A stretch of 64,000 nt of DNA from Lachnospiraceae bacterium (lineage in GTDB: Bacteria > Bacillota > Clostridia > Lachnospirales > Lachnospiraceae), in contig JAGASK010000008.1 of the NCBI GenBank assembly GCA_017621815.1, positions 1-64,000 of the forward strand, given 5' to 3'. Of the stretch, positions 46,253 to 54,870 are shown in pieces. Positions within the stretch are counted from its first letter, which is position 1; each line of letters starts with the position of its first letter. The notes beneath the pieces are model-generated. The model saw only the letters and a list, made by a program, of their open reading frames with translations. It searched no databases and was not told the DNA's origin. The position numbers and the translations under genes are program-made.

Positions 46253-47398
46253 TTAATTTGTTAATGCAGGTGTATAATTGTCGTTGTAGCTGTAATTGCA
46301 TCTGACACAACGGTATATGGTATACCCCTGAGTTGTTTCCGTTGCCGGAATAACGGTTGCCTGGAACGAATGCTTATTTGCATCCGGCTCAATCTCCTCA
46401 GCATAGGTACTTCCGCAGGTACATACAAAGGAGCGGACTCCCTTTTCCGTACAATTCGCCTCTTTCAGAATATAAGAAACATAATTATGTGTATGCGGCG
46501 TCGCAGTAGGCGTCGGTGACGGAGACGGAGTTGCGGTAGGCGTCGGGCTTGGAGTTGCCGACGATGCAGTTGCAGCAGGTGATGCAGAACCAGAAGGCGT
46601 AGGTGTTTGTGTCGGAGTCGGCGTAGCAGTCGCCGATGAAGGCGAAGGTGTGGGTGTGGGCTCTAAAACAGCAATCGGCCTTGAATCAAGAATCACACCG
46701 CATACGGTACAGGTACGCTGCTCACGCCCCAATGTTGTATAAGTAGGCTCTTCTACCACTGTCCAGTCAGTTGCAATATGACCGGAAGCAGAAATCGGCT
46801 CTGTGTAAAAACTTCCGCAGCTGCAGCTGTATTTTCTGAGTCCTGCCAAAACACAGGAAGGTTCTCTTTCCGTACTGACAGTATACTGGTGAGTATGCGC
46901 TTCCTTTTCCGCTTTTAATCGGGGAACAGCTTCCATTGCCACGATTTCATCACAGTAAATGCACTTTTTAACACGTAAACCATCCTGCTTTTCAGTAGGC
47001 TGCCTTGTTATCTCCCAATCATCTCCTACATGCCCGGTAGATGGAACATCCACATAATAAACATCTCCGCATTCACAGGCATACTTAAGCTGGCCTGCCT
47101 GATAACAGGTAGCCTTCTTCACCATAGATTCTTTATAATCATGTGAATGACCGGCAAGATTTACCGGCTGGCTTACATTTTCACCTTCCGAATTCTCCTC
47201 CGAAAAAGAATCAGGAACAGCGGTAGGCACTGCTGTTTCTTCAGGCTGTAAGTCATCCCCCTGATTCTGATTGACTGCCTGGTTGTTTTTGCTGCCTGCT
47301 CCTGACAAAGAATAACCGATAATCCCTATGGTTGCCAGACAGGCAATTACTGCCAGTATGCCTAAAATACTTGTCAGTACCTTCATAAGATTTCCCAT
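46253..47398 (-). CDS. Membrane-anchored protein with three Cys-rich repeats
   Basis: 381 aa. One N-terminal TM helix (about 8-30) anchors an outside part. Three ~80-residue repeats begin at about residues 85, 167 and 300. Each has the pattern H-x-Y..C-x(3)-G-x(3)-Y-x-C-x-CG-x-x-Y, then a later CxxC (for example KYACECGDVYY, KYSCSCGSFYT, SFVCTCGSTYA). A Ser/Thr/Pro/Ala linker separates the last two. The Cys sets look like metal-binding or structural knuckles of surface proteins. GGAGATATATT precedes ATG 47398. Function unknown. Confidence 0.78.
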   Translation of the reverse strand: MGNLMKVLTSILGILAVIACLATIGIIGYSLSGAGSKNNQAVNQNQGDDLQPEETAVPTAVPDSFSEENSEGENVSQPVNLAGHSHDYKESMVKKATCYQAGQLKYACECGDVYYVDVPSTGHVGDDWEITRQPTEKQDGLRVKKCIYCDEIVAMEAVPRLKAEKEAHTHQYTVSTEREPSCVLAGLRKYSCSCGSFYTEPISASGHIATDWTVVEEPTYTTLGREQRTCTVCGVILDSRPIAVLEPTPTPSPSSATATPTPTQTPTPSGSASPAATASSATPSPTPTATPSPSPTPTATPHTHNYVSYILKEANCTEKGVRSFVCTCGSTYAEEIEPDANKHSFQATVIPATETTQGYTIYRCVRCNYSYNDNYTPALTN

Positions 47399-47507
47399 AA
47401 TATATCTCCGCTTAACTTTCGTTTAAATACTTTTCCCTGAAATAGATGCGCATTATACACATCTATCTGAATAGTATATCACATTTAACTAAAATCCTAA
47501 AGTAAAA

Positions 47508-47543
47508 AAACCTCAAATGCTTATAAATAAACATTTGAGGTTT
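47508..47543 (-). terminator. Terminator after tRNA-Gly(GCC)
   Basis: Arms AAACCTCAAATG (47508-47519) and CATTTGAGGTTT (47532-47543) just downstream of the minus-strand tRNA, ending in seven T on that strand. Confidence 0.9.
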
Positions 47544-47550
47544 CATCAAG

Positions 47551-47623
47551 AGCACGAGACGGGACTCGAACCCGCGGCCCCGACCTTGGCAAGGTCGTGC
47601 TCCACCAACTGAGCCACTCGTGC
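47551..47623 (-). tRNA. tRNA-Gly (anticodon GCC)
   Basis: 73 nt cloverleaf. Acceptor GCACGAG/CTCGTGC, anticodon stem ACGACC-side with loop TTGCCAA (anticodon GCC), T arm GTTCGAGTC. No CCA is encoded. It decodes GGC and GGU. Confidence 0.95.
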
Positions 47624-47765
47624 ATTTCTCATCCGTACCCGACGGACAAGTAATACTATACATCATGAATTAAACTTTGTCAACAAATTTTTTCAATTTT
47701 TTAAAAAGTTTTTGTTTTTGTGTTTTTACATAATATTTTGTCTATTTTGTCGATTCCAATTATTG

Positions 47766-49103
47766 CTATTCTTCCACCTTATCCTTATACTTCACCCTGT
47801 AAATTCTTCTCAACGACTCATTAATTCTGTCTTCGGAAAGAGTGCCGTCATTAACAGCCTGAAGCACACCATTATAAGCCGTTTCGAAATCCTCCGGCAT
47901 CAAAATCATATCCGCTCCCGCCTGCAGGGCTTTAATTGCTGCCTCGTCAGCAGTATAATATTCCGTAATGGCTCCCATATCCATGGCATCCGTAATAACG
48001 ACCCCGTTAAATCCCAGCTGTCCGCGCAGTATTTCAGTAATCATTTTGCCTGAAACAGAAGAAGGTGTGTTGTCTCCGGTAATATTGGGAACAGACAAAT
48101 GGCTCACCATTACAAAGTCTGCACCGGCATCAATTCCGGCCTGGAAAGAAATAAAATCTGTTGTTTCAAAATCCTCCAGTGTTTTTTCAACTGTTACCAT
48201 TCCGTCATGTGTATCTTCCGGTGTACTGCCAAGTCCCGGAAAATGTTTCAGGCAGGCGCTCACACCGCCTTCCTGCAATCCCTCTACATTAGCGGCTACC
48301 ATTCCTCCAACTTCACCGGCATTGCTTCCGAAAGAACGGTCTCCTATGGTCGTATTGCCTTCCAGAAGCACATCGGCTACCGGCGCAAAATCAAGATTAA
48401 ATCCATAGCCGGACAGATATGATGCAATAGTGCTTCCTGCTTCTTTTGCTTTTGCAGCATCGCCTGATGCGCCAATGTCTCCCATGCTTCCCGGATTATC
48501 TGCCAGCCCGGCTTTCACAACCCTGCTGACGCTTCCGCCCTCTTCATCCACTCCGATAAATAACGGATATTTACTCCAATTTCTTGTGTTGGAAAGCATT
48601 TCTGTCAACTGTTCCTTTGACTTCATGTTCTGTTCAAAATAAATCAATCCTCCCACAGCATACTGACCCAGCTTCTCCTTTGTGGTATCTCCTGCCCTGA
48701 TTGCCACATCAGTACCTGTAAGGGCCTCCGGTGTAATGAAAAACAATCCTGCTACTTTATCCTCTATGGGCATTTCCGCAATGCAGGCATCTACAATTTC
48801 ATCCAGATAACTCTTTTCTTCCTCTTCTACCGGCTCTTCTGAAGAATCAGGTGCCTCAACGACCACAGGATCAATCTGGGACTCTGCCATTTCTTCAAGC
48901 TGCTCCTGAAGCAGTTTTGCCTGTTTTTTATCATTCATAACAGTCAGTATTTTATGCACCCCAAAAGAAGCGCCGACAATAATTGCTGCTAAAAAAACTA
49001 CTGCAAATATATATGATATAATCTGGTTTCTGACACGTCTCTTATGCCGAAACTCCCTTCTTTCCATTTCCTCATCAAATTCTTCTTTTCTGATATCTGC
49101 CAT
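47766..49103 (-). CDS. Membrane-anchored GH3 beta-N-acetylhexosaminidase, NagZ-like
   Basis: About 445 aa. The N-terminus is cytoplasmic and charged; one TM helix (about 28-50) and a linker with a Glu-rich stretch lead to a GH3 catalytic barrel (about 100-440). NagZ features are KHFPGLGSTPEDTHDG (catalytic His/Asp loop), IGVDEEGGSVSRV and GVVITDAMDMGAIT (nucleophile Asp). It would trim N-acetylglucosamine from muropeptides outside the cell. ATG 49103 has GGAGGAG upstream; the frame extends to 49133. Confidence 0.92.
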   Translation of the reverse strand: MADIRKEEFDEEMERREFRHKRRVRNQIISYIFAVVFLAAIIVGASFGVHKILTVMNDKKQAKLLQEQLEEMAESQIDPVVVEAPDSSEEPVEEEEKSYLDEIVDACIAEMPIEDKVAGLFFITPEALTGTDVAIRAGDTTKEKLGQYAVGGLIYFEQNMKSKEQLTEMLSNTRNWSKYPLFIGVDEEGGSVSRVVKAGLADNPGSMGDIGASGDAAKAKEAGSTIASYLSGYGFNLDFAPVADVLLEGNTTIGDRSFGSNAGEVGGMVAANVEGLQEGGVSACLKHFPGLGSTPEDTHDGMVTVEKTLEDFETTDFISFQAGIDAGADFVMVSHLSVPNITGDNTPSSVSGKMITEILRGQLGFNGVVITDAMDMGAITEYYTADEAAIKALQAGADMILMPEDFETAYNGVLQAVNDGTLSEDRINESLRRIYRVKYKDKVEE

Positions 49104-49775
49104 AGTATCTTCTCCTCCATACTCTAACATCATACCTTATTTATCGTATAATTTCTACAGCAAATCGATTCTTTTTTACTTTTCCTACAGCTTTACCCAT
49201 GACGAAGCGGGTACTAATCCTTTTGATTAATACCCGCTTCTAAACTATACTCTCCACTGGTTTTTTACCTCTTTCCGTATAATTTTTGCTATTCAGTTTT
49301 TGTTTTTCTCTTTCGTACTTTTCTCATTTTTCTTTTGTACCAGTGTACTGTAACGGTTATTTTCTTTTCCTTTGTACTTCGCTACTTTTTCTTTTGACAT
49401 CTGTACGAATCGAGATTCGTTTCTTTTGTACTTAACTCTTTAGTACTTTAAAACTTACATTTTCACATTTTTAACTGTTCTTTCAAATCAGTTAATGTTA
49501 TGTTGCCAATGGACTGTTCCTTCCTTTCTTTAGATTTATCTATGTGAATTTGTTTTTGTAACTTTAGTATATACAAGCTTTCGTCATTTGTCAACACATT
49601 TTTTAATTTTTTTATTTATTTTTCCATTTTTTTCTTTTATGCCATTTTTTATCAGTTTTATTTCAATATTTTGCCAAATTATCTTTCAATTCGACAGACA
49701 ATTCAACCACAATATTTCTCTTTTCTGCAGCCCCGAATTCAGATATAATTGTATTACATATAAGGAGGATTTACC
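49104..49775. other. 670 bp gene-poor region with GTAC cluster and hairpins
   Basis: A 15 bp hairpin with one mismatch (49205-49219, 49225-49239) is followed by seven GTAC tetramers between 49315 and 49446, often inside TTTTGTAC, and a palindrome ACGAATC/GATTCGT (49405-49420). A Lys-rich minus-strand frame of 35 codons (from MSKEKVAKYKGK to KNKN) runs through it without a good ribosome site. The right end has the LUD gene promoter and AAGGAGG. No certain gene. Confidence 0.5.
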
Positions 49776-50411
49776 ATGACACCAAAACAGCTTGCATTTC
49801 AGGATGCCGTAAAAGGCATCATCAAAAATCTCGAAAAGCGAAACATGGAAGGCTATTTTTATGAAGACAGCGCTTCCTGCGTAAAAGCTATCACCAATCT
49901 TATGGAAAACGGCTCCGTTATCAGCTGGGGAGGCAGCGAATCCATCAAGGAATGCGGATTGATGGATGCCGTAGCCAAAGGGAACTATACCCTAATCGAC
50001 AGACTCACTGCCAAATCACCTGAAGAAAGCAGACAGCTTTTCGCAAAGGCAGTTCTTTCTGATTATTACCTTATGAGTTCAAATGCCGTTACCTTTGACG
50101 GTGAATTGATTAATATTGACGGAAACGGCAACCGGGTTGCCTGTCTGATTCAAGGTCCTAAGAACATCATCATGGTAGTAGGAATGAACAAATTAGTTTC
50201 CGATGTAGAAGCAGGCTATGCCAGAGTACGCAACATTGCCACTCCCGCTAACGTAAAACGTCTGAATAAAAATACCCCCTGCTTTCAAGCGGGAAGATGC
50301 TGCGACTGCCTTTCCCCTGAATGTATTTGCAACCAGGTGGTAATTACCAGAAGAAGCGCTCATCCCGGAAGAATTAAAATCTTCTTTGTAGCGGAAGAAT
50401 TGGGATATTAA
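49776..50411 (+). CDS. LUD domain protein (LutC/YkgG family)
   Basis: 211 aa single LUD (DUF162) domain. Seen are SWGGSESIKECGLMDAV, LMSSNAVTFDGELINIDGNGNR, NIIMVVGMNKLV and a Cys-rich end PCFQAGRCCDCLSPECICNQ, which may hold an iron-sulfur cluster. LUD proteins act in lactate use in lutABC operons, but stand-alone forms like this are common in clostridia with no known reaction. AAGGAGG precedes ATG 49776, and a strong terminator follows. Confidence 0.9.
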   Translation: MTPKQLAFQDAVKGIIKNLEKRNMEGYFYEDSASCVKAITNLMENGSVISWGGSESIKECGLMDAVAKGNYTLIDRLTAKSPEESRQLFAKAVLSDYYLMSSNAVTFDGELINIDGNGNRVACLIQGPKNIIMVVGMNKLVSDVEAGYARVRNIATPANVKRLNKNTPCFQAGRCCDCLSPECICNQVVITRRSAHPGRIKIFFVAEELGY

Positions 50412-50413
50412 CC

Positions 50414-50449
50414 AAAAAAGGTATTTCCTTTCCGGGAAATACCTTTTTT
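50414..50449. terminator. Terminator between LUD gene and glyA
   Basis: 15 bp perfect arms, AAAAAAGGTATTTCC (50414-50428) and its complement (50435-50449). Poly-A and poly-T ends make it work for both convergent genes. Confidence 0.9.
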
Positions 50450-50485
50450 ATTGCTGTTAATATTACTTTTATACAGTCGTTCAGA

Positions 50486-51724
50486 CTAAATCAGCGGATA
50501 CTTATCTGTCAATTTCTGTACAATCGCCCTTGCCTCGGGAATCTTTTCTTCGCCGCCTTTAATAATCATGGCAATCGCTTCTGCAATCTCATCCATATCT
50601 TCCGTATTCATGCCCCTTGAAGTAACTGCAGGAGTTCCGAGACGGATACCGCTTGTTACAAAAGGTGATTTGGGATCGTTGGGAATGGTATTTTTGTTAG
50701 CTGTAATATGTGCTTCGTCAAGCAGCTTCTCAACTGCCTTACCTGTTAAATCATAAGTTGTCAAATCTACCAGCATCAGGTGATTGTCTGTACCGTCAGA
50801 TACGATCTTAATGCCTCTTTCCTGCAAACCTTTGCAAAGCGCCTGGGCATTATCAATGATGCCTTTCTGATAAGCCTTAAATTCATCGGATAAAGCTTCT
50901 TTAAAGCAGACTGCTTTAGCTGCAATCACATGCATCAGCGGTCCGCCCTGAATTCCGGGGAAAATTGCCTTGTTAAAGTTATATTTTTCCGCTGCTTCTT
51001 TATTTGCTAAAATCAATCCTCCCCTGGGACCTCTTAAAGTCTTATGAGTGGTTGTTGTTACTACATCAGCATAAGGAATCGGGCTCGGATGAAGTCCTGC
51101 TGCAACAAGACCTGCGATGTGAGCCATATCTACCATGAGCACGGCACCTACCTCATCTGCCACTTCCCTGAATTTCTTGAAATCAATGGTTCTTGCATAG
51201 GCCGAAGCGCCTGCAATAATCATTTTAGGCTTACATTCCAACGCAATTTCTCTTAATTTATCATAATCAATCACACCATTATCATTAACACCGTAAGGAA
51301 CAATGTTAAAATATTTTCCTGAAACATTGACCGGGCTTCCGTGTGTTAAATGTCCGCCGTGGTCAAGGTTCATTCCCATAATGGTATCGCCCGGATTACA
51401 TACCGCAAACTGTACTGCAAAATTTGCCTGCGCACCCGAATGAGGCTGTACATTGGCGTAATCGCAGCCGAACAATTCCTTTGCTCTTTCGATTGCCAGA
51501 TTCTCCACAACATCTACACACTGACACCCGCCATAATAACGCTTTCCCGGATATCCTTCCGCATATTTGTTGGTAAGGGGGCTCCCCATAGCCGCCATTA
51601 CTGCCTTACTTACCCAGTTTTCGGATGCTATCAGCTCGATGTGGCTGTTCTGCCTCTCCTGCTCATCCACAATCGCCTGCGCAATCTCCGGGTCTGCCTT
51701 CTTTACTTCATCAAGTGAATACAT
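50486..51724 (-). CDS. glyA: Serine hydroxymethyltransferase
   Basis: PLP enzyme that interconverts serine and glycine and charges tetrahydrofolate with a one-carbon unit, feeding thyA and the MTHFR fusion. 412 aa. Seen are [51 protein letters not shown] and the PLP lysine in [17 protein letters not shown] 51724 has GAGGAGG upstream; the frame reaches 51775. No glycine riboswitch is present in the ~215 bases before it. Confidence 0.97.
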   Translation of the reverse strand: MYSLDEVKKADPEIAQAIVDEQERQNSHIELIASENWVSKAVMAAMGSPLTNKYAEGYPGKRYYGGCQCVDVVENLAIERAKELFGCDYANVQPHSGAQANFAVQFAVCNPGDTIMGMNLDHGGHLTHGSPVNVSGKYFNIVPYGVNDNGVIDYDKLREIALECKPKMIIAGASAYARTIDFKKFREVADEVGAVLMVDMAHIAGLVAAGLHPSPIPYADVVTTTTHKTLRGPRGGLILANKEAAEKYNFNKAIFPGIQGGPLMHVIAAKAVCFKEALSDEFKAYQKGIIDNAQALCKGLQERGIKIVSDGTDNHLMLVDLTTYDLTGKAVEKLLDEAHITANKNTIPNDPKSPFVTSGIRLGTPAVTSRGMNTEDMDEIAEAIAMIIKGGEEKIPEARAIVQKLTDKYPLI

Positions 51725-51939
51725 GTCTCTTCCTCCTCGTACATATTCGGTATTTACAGATTTCGGGTATCGCAACTTTGCTTCATTTCATTGCGACATG
51801 CGGTTATTATAGCATGAACTAATTTAAAATGAAACCATTCTTAAGACATTCTTAAAAAAATTTAAAAATCTTAAAAGCGCTTTACTATCAAAAGGAATAC
51901 TGCTAAAATAGGGAAAGATTTTACGAAGGTGGAGCAATT

Positions 51940-52914
51940 ATGTACTATATTATAGTAAATCCGGCTTCTAAATCCGGCCGCGGAGCCAAAATATGGGCTT
52001 TACTCGAACCGGTATTGCAGGAGAAAAATATTCCCTATAAAGTTTTCTTTTCAAAGGAAGCAGGTCATGTGATTAAAATCGTCAGCAGCCTGACCTCCGG
52101 CCTGACAGCATCTGATGATGCTGAAGCCTTAAAGCTCATTGTGCTTGGCGGAGACGGCACTTTAAATGAAGTCCTCCAGGGAATTCCGGATTTTAATAAA
52201 GTACAGCTGGGTTATATTCCTACCGGCTCCAGCAATGATATGGCGAGAGATTTAGCTCTTTCCAAGGATCCTGCTGCTGTTTTGGAACGCATTTTATCCT
52301 GCAGACAGGCAACTAAAATGGATATAGGCTGCATTACATATGAAAGCACCTCTGATGAGCTTTCAAGAAGACACGGAGAAAATATACTGTTAAAACGCTA
52401 CTTTTCAGTCAGCTGCGGCATTGGCTTTGACGCTGCGGTCTGCGAAGAAGCATTGTCTTCACGTTTTAAGAATATATTAAATAAACTGGGACTGGGCAAG
52501 CTGACTTACCTGACCATTGCATTGAAACAGCTGATTGCAGCCCGGAAGGTATCCTGTGATATCTGCCTTGATGATAATGAAACAATTCATCTTTCTAAAT
52601 TTTTATTTGTAACAGGCATGATTCATCAGTACGAAGGCGGCGGCTTTAAATTCTGTCCAAATGCTGATTTTCATGACGGAATTATTGATGTTTGCGCCAT
52701 CGGCAATATCCCAAAGCTTTTGGTTCTTGTTGCCCTGCCTACTGCTTTTAAAGGCAGCCATTACCGTTTTAAAGGGATTGACAGATATGCTGCAGGAAAA
52801 CTGCGGATTCACACTTCATCTCCTCTTTGGGTTCACACGGACGGTGAAGTTTCCGTTAAAGCTGATGCCATTACCCTGACCTGTGAAAAAGATAAACTGC
52901 AAATGTTGTTATAA
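51940..52914 (+). CDS. Diacylglycerol/lipid kinase family protein
   Basis: 324 aa DAGK catalytic fold. YYIIVNPASKSGRGAKIW is the N-terminal strand-loop, LKLIVLGGDGTLNEVLQG is the ATP-binding GGDGT motif, and YIPTGSSNDMARDL is the next conserved loop. It should phosphorylate a lipid, most likely diacylglycerol or a related alcohol, at the membrane. GGTGGAG precedes ATG 51940. It is 34 bases upstream of a PAP2-like phosphatase gene that would do the reverse step. Confidence 0.93.
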   Translation: MYYIIVNPASKSGRGAKIWALLEPVLQEKNIPYKVFFSKEAGHVIKIVSSLTSGLTASDDAEALKLIVLGGDGTLNEVLQGIPDFNKVQLGYIPTGSSNDMARDLALSKDPAAVLERILSCRQATKMDIGCITYESTSDELSRRHGENILLKRYFSVSCGIGFDAAVCEEALSSRFKNILNKLGLGKLTYLTIALKQLIAARKVSCDICLDDNETIHLSKFLFVTGMIHQYEGGGFKFCPNADFHDGIIDVCAIGNIPKLLVLVALPTAFKGSHYRFKGIDRYAAGKLRIHTSSPLWVHTDGEVSVKADAITLTCEKDKLQMLL

Positions 52915-52948
52915 ATACATTTATTTAATGTAAAGAGGAGAAATTATT

Positions 52949-53626
52949 ATGAAAAAGTATTATGAAAGGTATAAGCATGCTATACCTCTTTTGGTTTATG
53001 CATTGATTTACTGCAGTTGGTTTGCTTACCTTGAAAAAACCGTAAAACGTCCTGAAAACCTGATTCATATGAAACTGGATGATGCCATTCCTTTTTGTGA
53101 GGTCTTCATCATTCCTTATTTTCTCTGGTTTGTTTACGTGGCGTCGGTTGTCCTTTATTTCTTTTTTAAGGACAAACAGGATTATTACAGAACCTGTACT
53201 TTCCTGTTTACGGGAATGACTGTTTTTCTTATTGTTTCCACGCTTTGGCCTAACGGTCATCACTTAAGACCTAATGTAATGCCCAGGGACAATATTTTTA
53301 CTGCCCTGGTTGCACGGCTTTACCGTGTGGACACACCAACTAACCTTTGGCCCAGTATTCATGTTTACAATTCCCTGGGTGCCCATTTTGCAATTATAAA
53401 AAATCCAAAGCTGTGTAAGAATAAAGGAATACATATCGGTTCTTTCATTTTGTGTGTTTCCATTATTCTCTCCACCGTATTTTTAAAACAGCATTCCGTC
53501 TTCGACGTTCTTACAGGCTTCATTATGGCAGCCATTATGTATATAGCAGTATATGGCTTCGACATTGTCACTGTATGGCAAAGCCGCCGCATACATGCCA
53601 GAAGACGCAGAATTCATCAAATTTAA
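52949..53626 (+). CDS. PAP2-like membrane phosphatase/transferase
   Basis: 225 aa with about six TM helices. The phosphatase motifs fit the PAP2/inositol phosphorylceramide synthase-like group: NLWPSIHVYNSLGAHFA (motif with active His) and LKQHSVFDVLTG (second His and Asp). It may remove phosphate from a lipid or move a head group. AGAGGAG precedes ATG 52949. It is paired with the lipid kinase upstream, suggesting opposing or linked lipid reactions. A basic tail (RRIHARRRRIHQI) ends the protein. Confidence 0.87.
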   Translation: MKKYYERYKHAIPLLVYALIYCSWFAYLEKTVKRPENLIHMKLDDAIPFCEVFIIPYFLWFVYVASVVLYFFFKDKQDYYRTCTFLFTGMTVFLIVSTLWPNGHHLRPNVMPRDNIFTALVARLYRVDTPTNLWPSIHVYNSLGAHFAIIKNPKLCKNKGIHIGSFILCVSIILSTVFLKQHSVFDVLTGFIMAAIMYIAVYGFDIVTVWQSRRIHARRRRIHQI

Positions 53627-53647
53627 CTGCAGATAATTCACATTGAC

Positions 53648-53678
53648 AATAGAAACCATGCTTTGTGAACTTTCTATT
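53648..53678. repeat. 31 bp hairpin repeat, copy 3 (diverged)
   Basis: Same hairpin as at 9265 and 42871 with a few changes in the inner stem (ACC-ATG and TGT). It lies 21 bases after the PAP2-like gene. Confidence 0.75.
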
Positions 53679-53693
53679 GCCATGAATGAAACA

Positions 53694-53727
53694 GGCCGCC
53701 GGATTGGCTTAAGACAATCCGATGGCC
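53694..53727. terminator. Terminator after the PAP2-like gene
   Basis: 13 bp arms with one mismatch (53694-53706, 53715-53727; GGATTG/CAATCC core), followed by TTTATTT. Convergent glycosyltransferase gene ends at 53756. Confidence 0.75.
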
Positions 53728-53755
53728 TTTATTTATGCTAACTTTTTAATGCCCC

Positions 53756-54781
53756 TTAATTAAAATTGAAAAGCTTTCTGCAGATTTTATATCCTTCTAC
53801 TGAAATAGCCCTTCCTCCCCTTCCCGGGAGATTCATACACTGTCCAAGCAGCCCGAATCTGAGCTTTCTGTAAAGAATCCAGTCTTTCTTTTTCAGATAA
53901 TCCCAAAGTTCCTTTTTTTTCCGGAGATTTTCCTCTGTGCCTGAGCGTATTAATAATATGGAAGAAACGGTTGTAATAATATCAAGATAGCTTAACATAT
54001 ATTGTCCCAGCTTTTTATTGGGATTAATGATACCCTTGTTCTCTACCATATAATCTATCATGATTTTATTGACTTTTATCTGCTGGTCTATTCTTCCAAT
54101 CATGATATCTTCATTTACAGACTGGTCGGCTCTTCCTATATAATAGCGATAAAAATTCACGTCCAGATAGTACATGTTTTTTACATAAGGAAGAGGCTCA
54201 AATACATAAAGATTATCCACATAGAAGGTATGCTCAGGCAGCCTGATTCCGCATTCTTTTAAAAGCTTTGTCCTGAAAATGACCGAATGCATTAAAATAT
54301 AGTGTCCTTTGTAGAAATGATGAATATCACTCCAGGTAAACAATTCATTCTGGGGAAGTATATGTTTGTAACGCATTACCTTATGGCGGTTTTCACCCGT
54401 CTTTTCATATACAAAATTGCTAATCAGAAGATCCAGCGTCTTTTCCCCGCCTGTGAGATTCTTCAGGGTTTCCAATATCTGTACATAAGCATCATCCTTT
54501 ACCCAGTCATCACTGTCAACTACTTTGAAATAAAGTCCGGTGGCATTTTCAATTCCTGCATTGACTGCGGAGCCATGTCCGCCGTTCTCCTTATGAATTG
54601 CCTTCACAATGGCAGGATACTGCTCCTGAAATCTGTCAGCAATGGCTGCCGTTTCATCTGTGGAGCCATCATCTACAATCAATATTTCCACATCTTCTCC
54701 TCCGGGCAGAAGAGAATTAATACATTTTTCCATATAAGCTGCCGAGTTATAACAGGGTACCGTAAATGATAATAATTTCAT
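53756..54781 (-). CDS. Family 2 glycosyltransferase
   Basis: 341 aa GT-A enzyme. The N-terminus has FTVPCYNSAAYMEKCI, then LIVDDGSTDET (nucleotide-sugar Asp) and FKVVDSDDWVKDD (DxD-like metal site), all in the first 105 residues. The C-terminal half is helical with no clear TM segments. It moves a sugar to an unknown acceptor, perhaps a wall or surface glycan. GAGGATAAAAGG precedes ATG 54781. Single gene. Confidence 0.92.
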   Translation of the reverse strand: MKLLSFTVPCYNSAAYMEKCINSLLPGGEDVEILIVDDGSTDETAAIADRFQEQYPAIVKAIHKENGGHGSAVNAGIENATGLYFKVVDSDDWVKDDAYVQILETLKNLTGGEKTLDLLISNFVYEKTGENRHKVMRYKHILPQNELFTWSDIHHFYKGHYILMHSVIFRTKLLKECGIRLPEHTFYVDNLYVFEPLPYVKNMYYLDVNFYRYYIGRADQSVNEDIMIGRIDQQIKVNKIMIDYMVENKGIINPNKKLGQYMLSYLDIITTVSSILLIRSGTEENLRKKKELWDYLKKKDWILYRKLRFGLLGQCMNLPGRGGRAISVEGYKICRKLFNFN

Positions 54782-54870
54782 CCTTTTATCCTCTTATTCT
54801 GTTCTGTATTTCCTTCCACAGTATAACACAGATAAAAGAGAATTTATACTAACATAAAGCTTAATAATTT

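Noticed and set aside
49296..49440. Lys-rich 35-48 codon minus-strand frame as a gene
   Set aside because: No ribosome site and the sequence is repetitive and A-rich, so the frame may be chance; noted within the gap entry.
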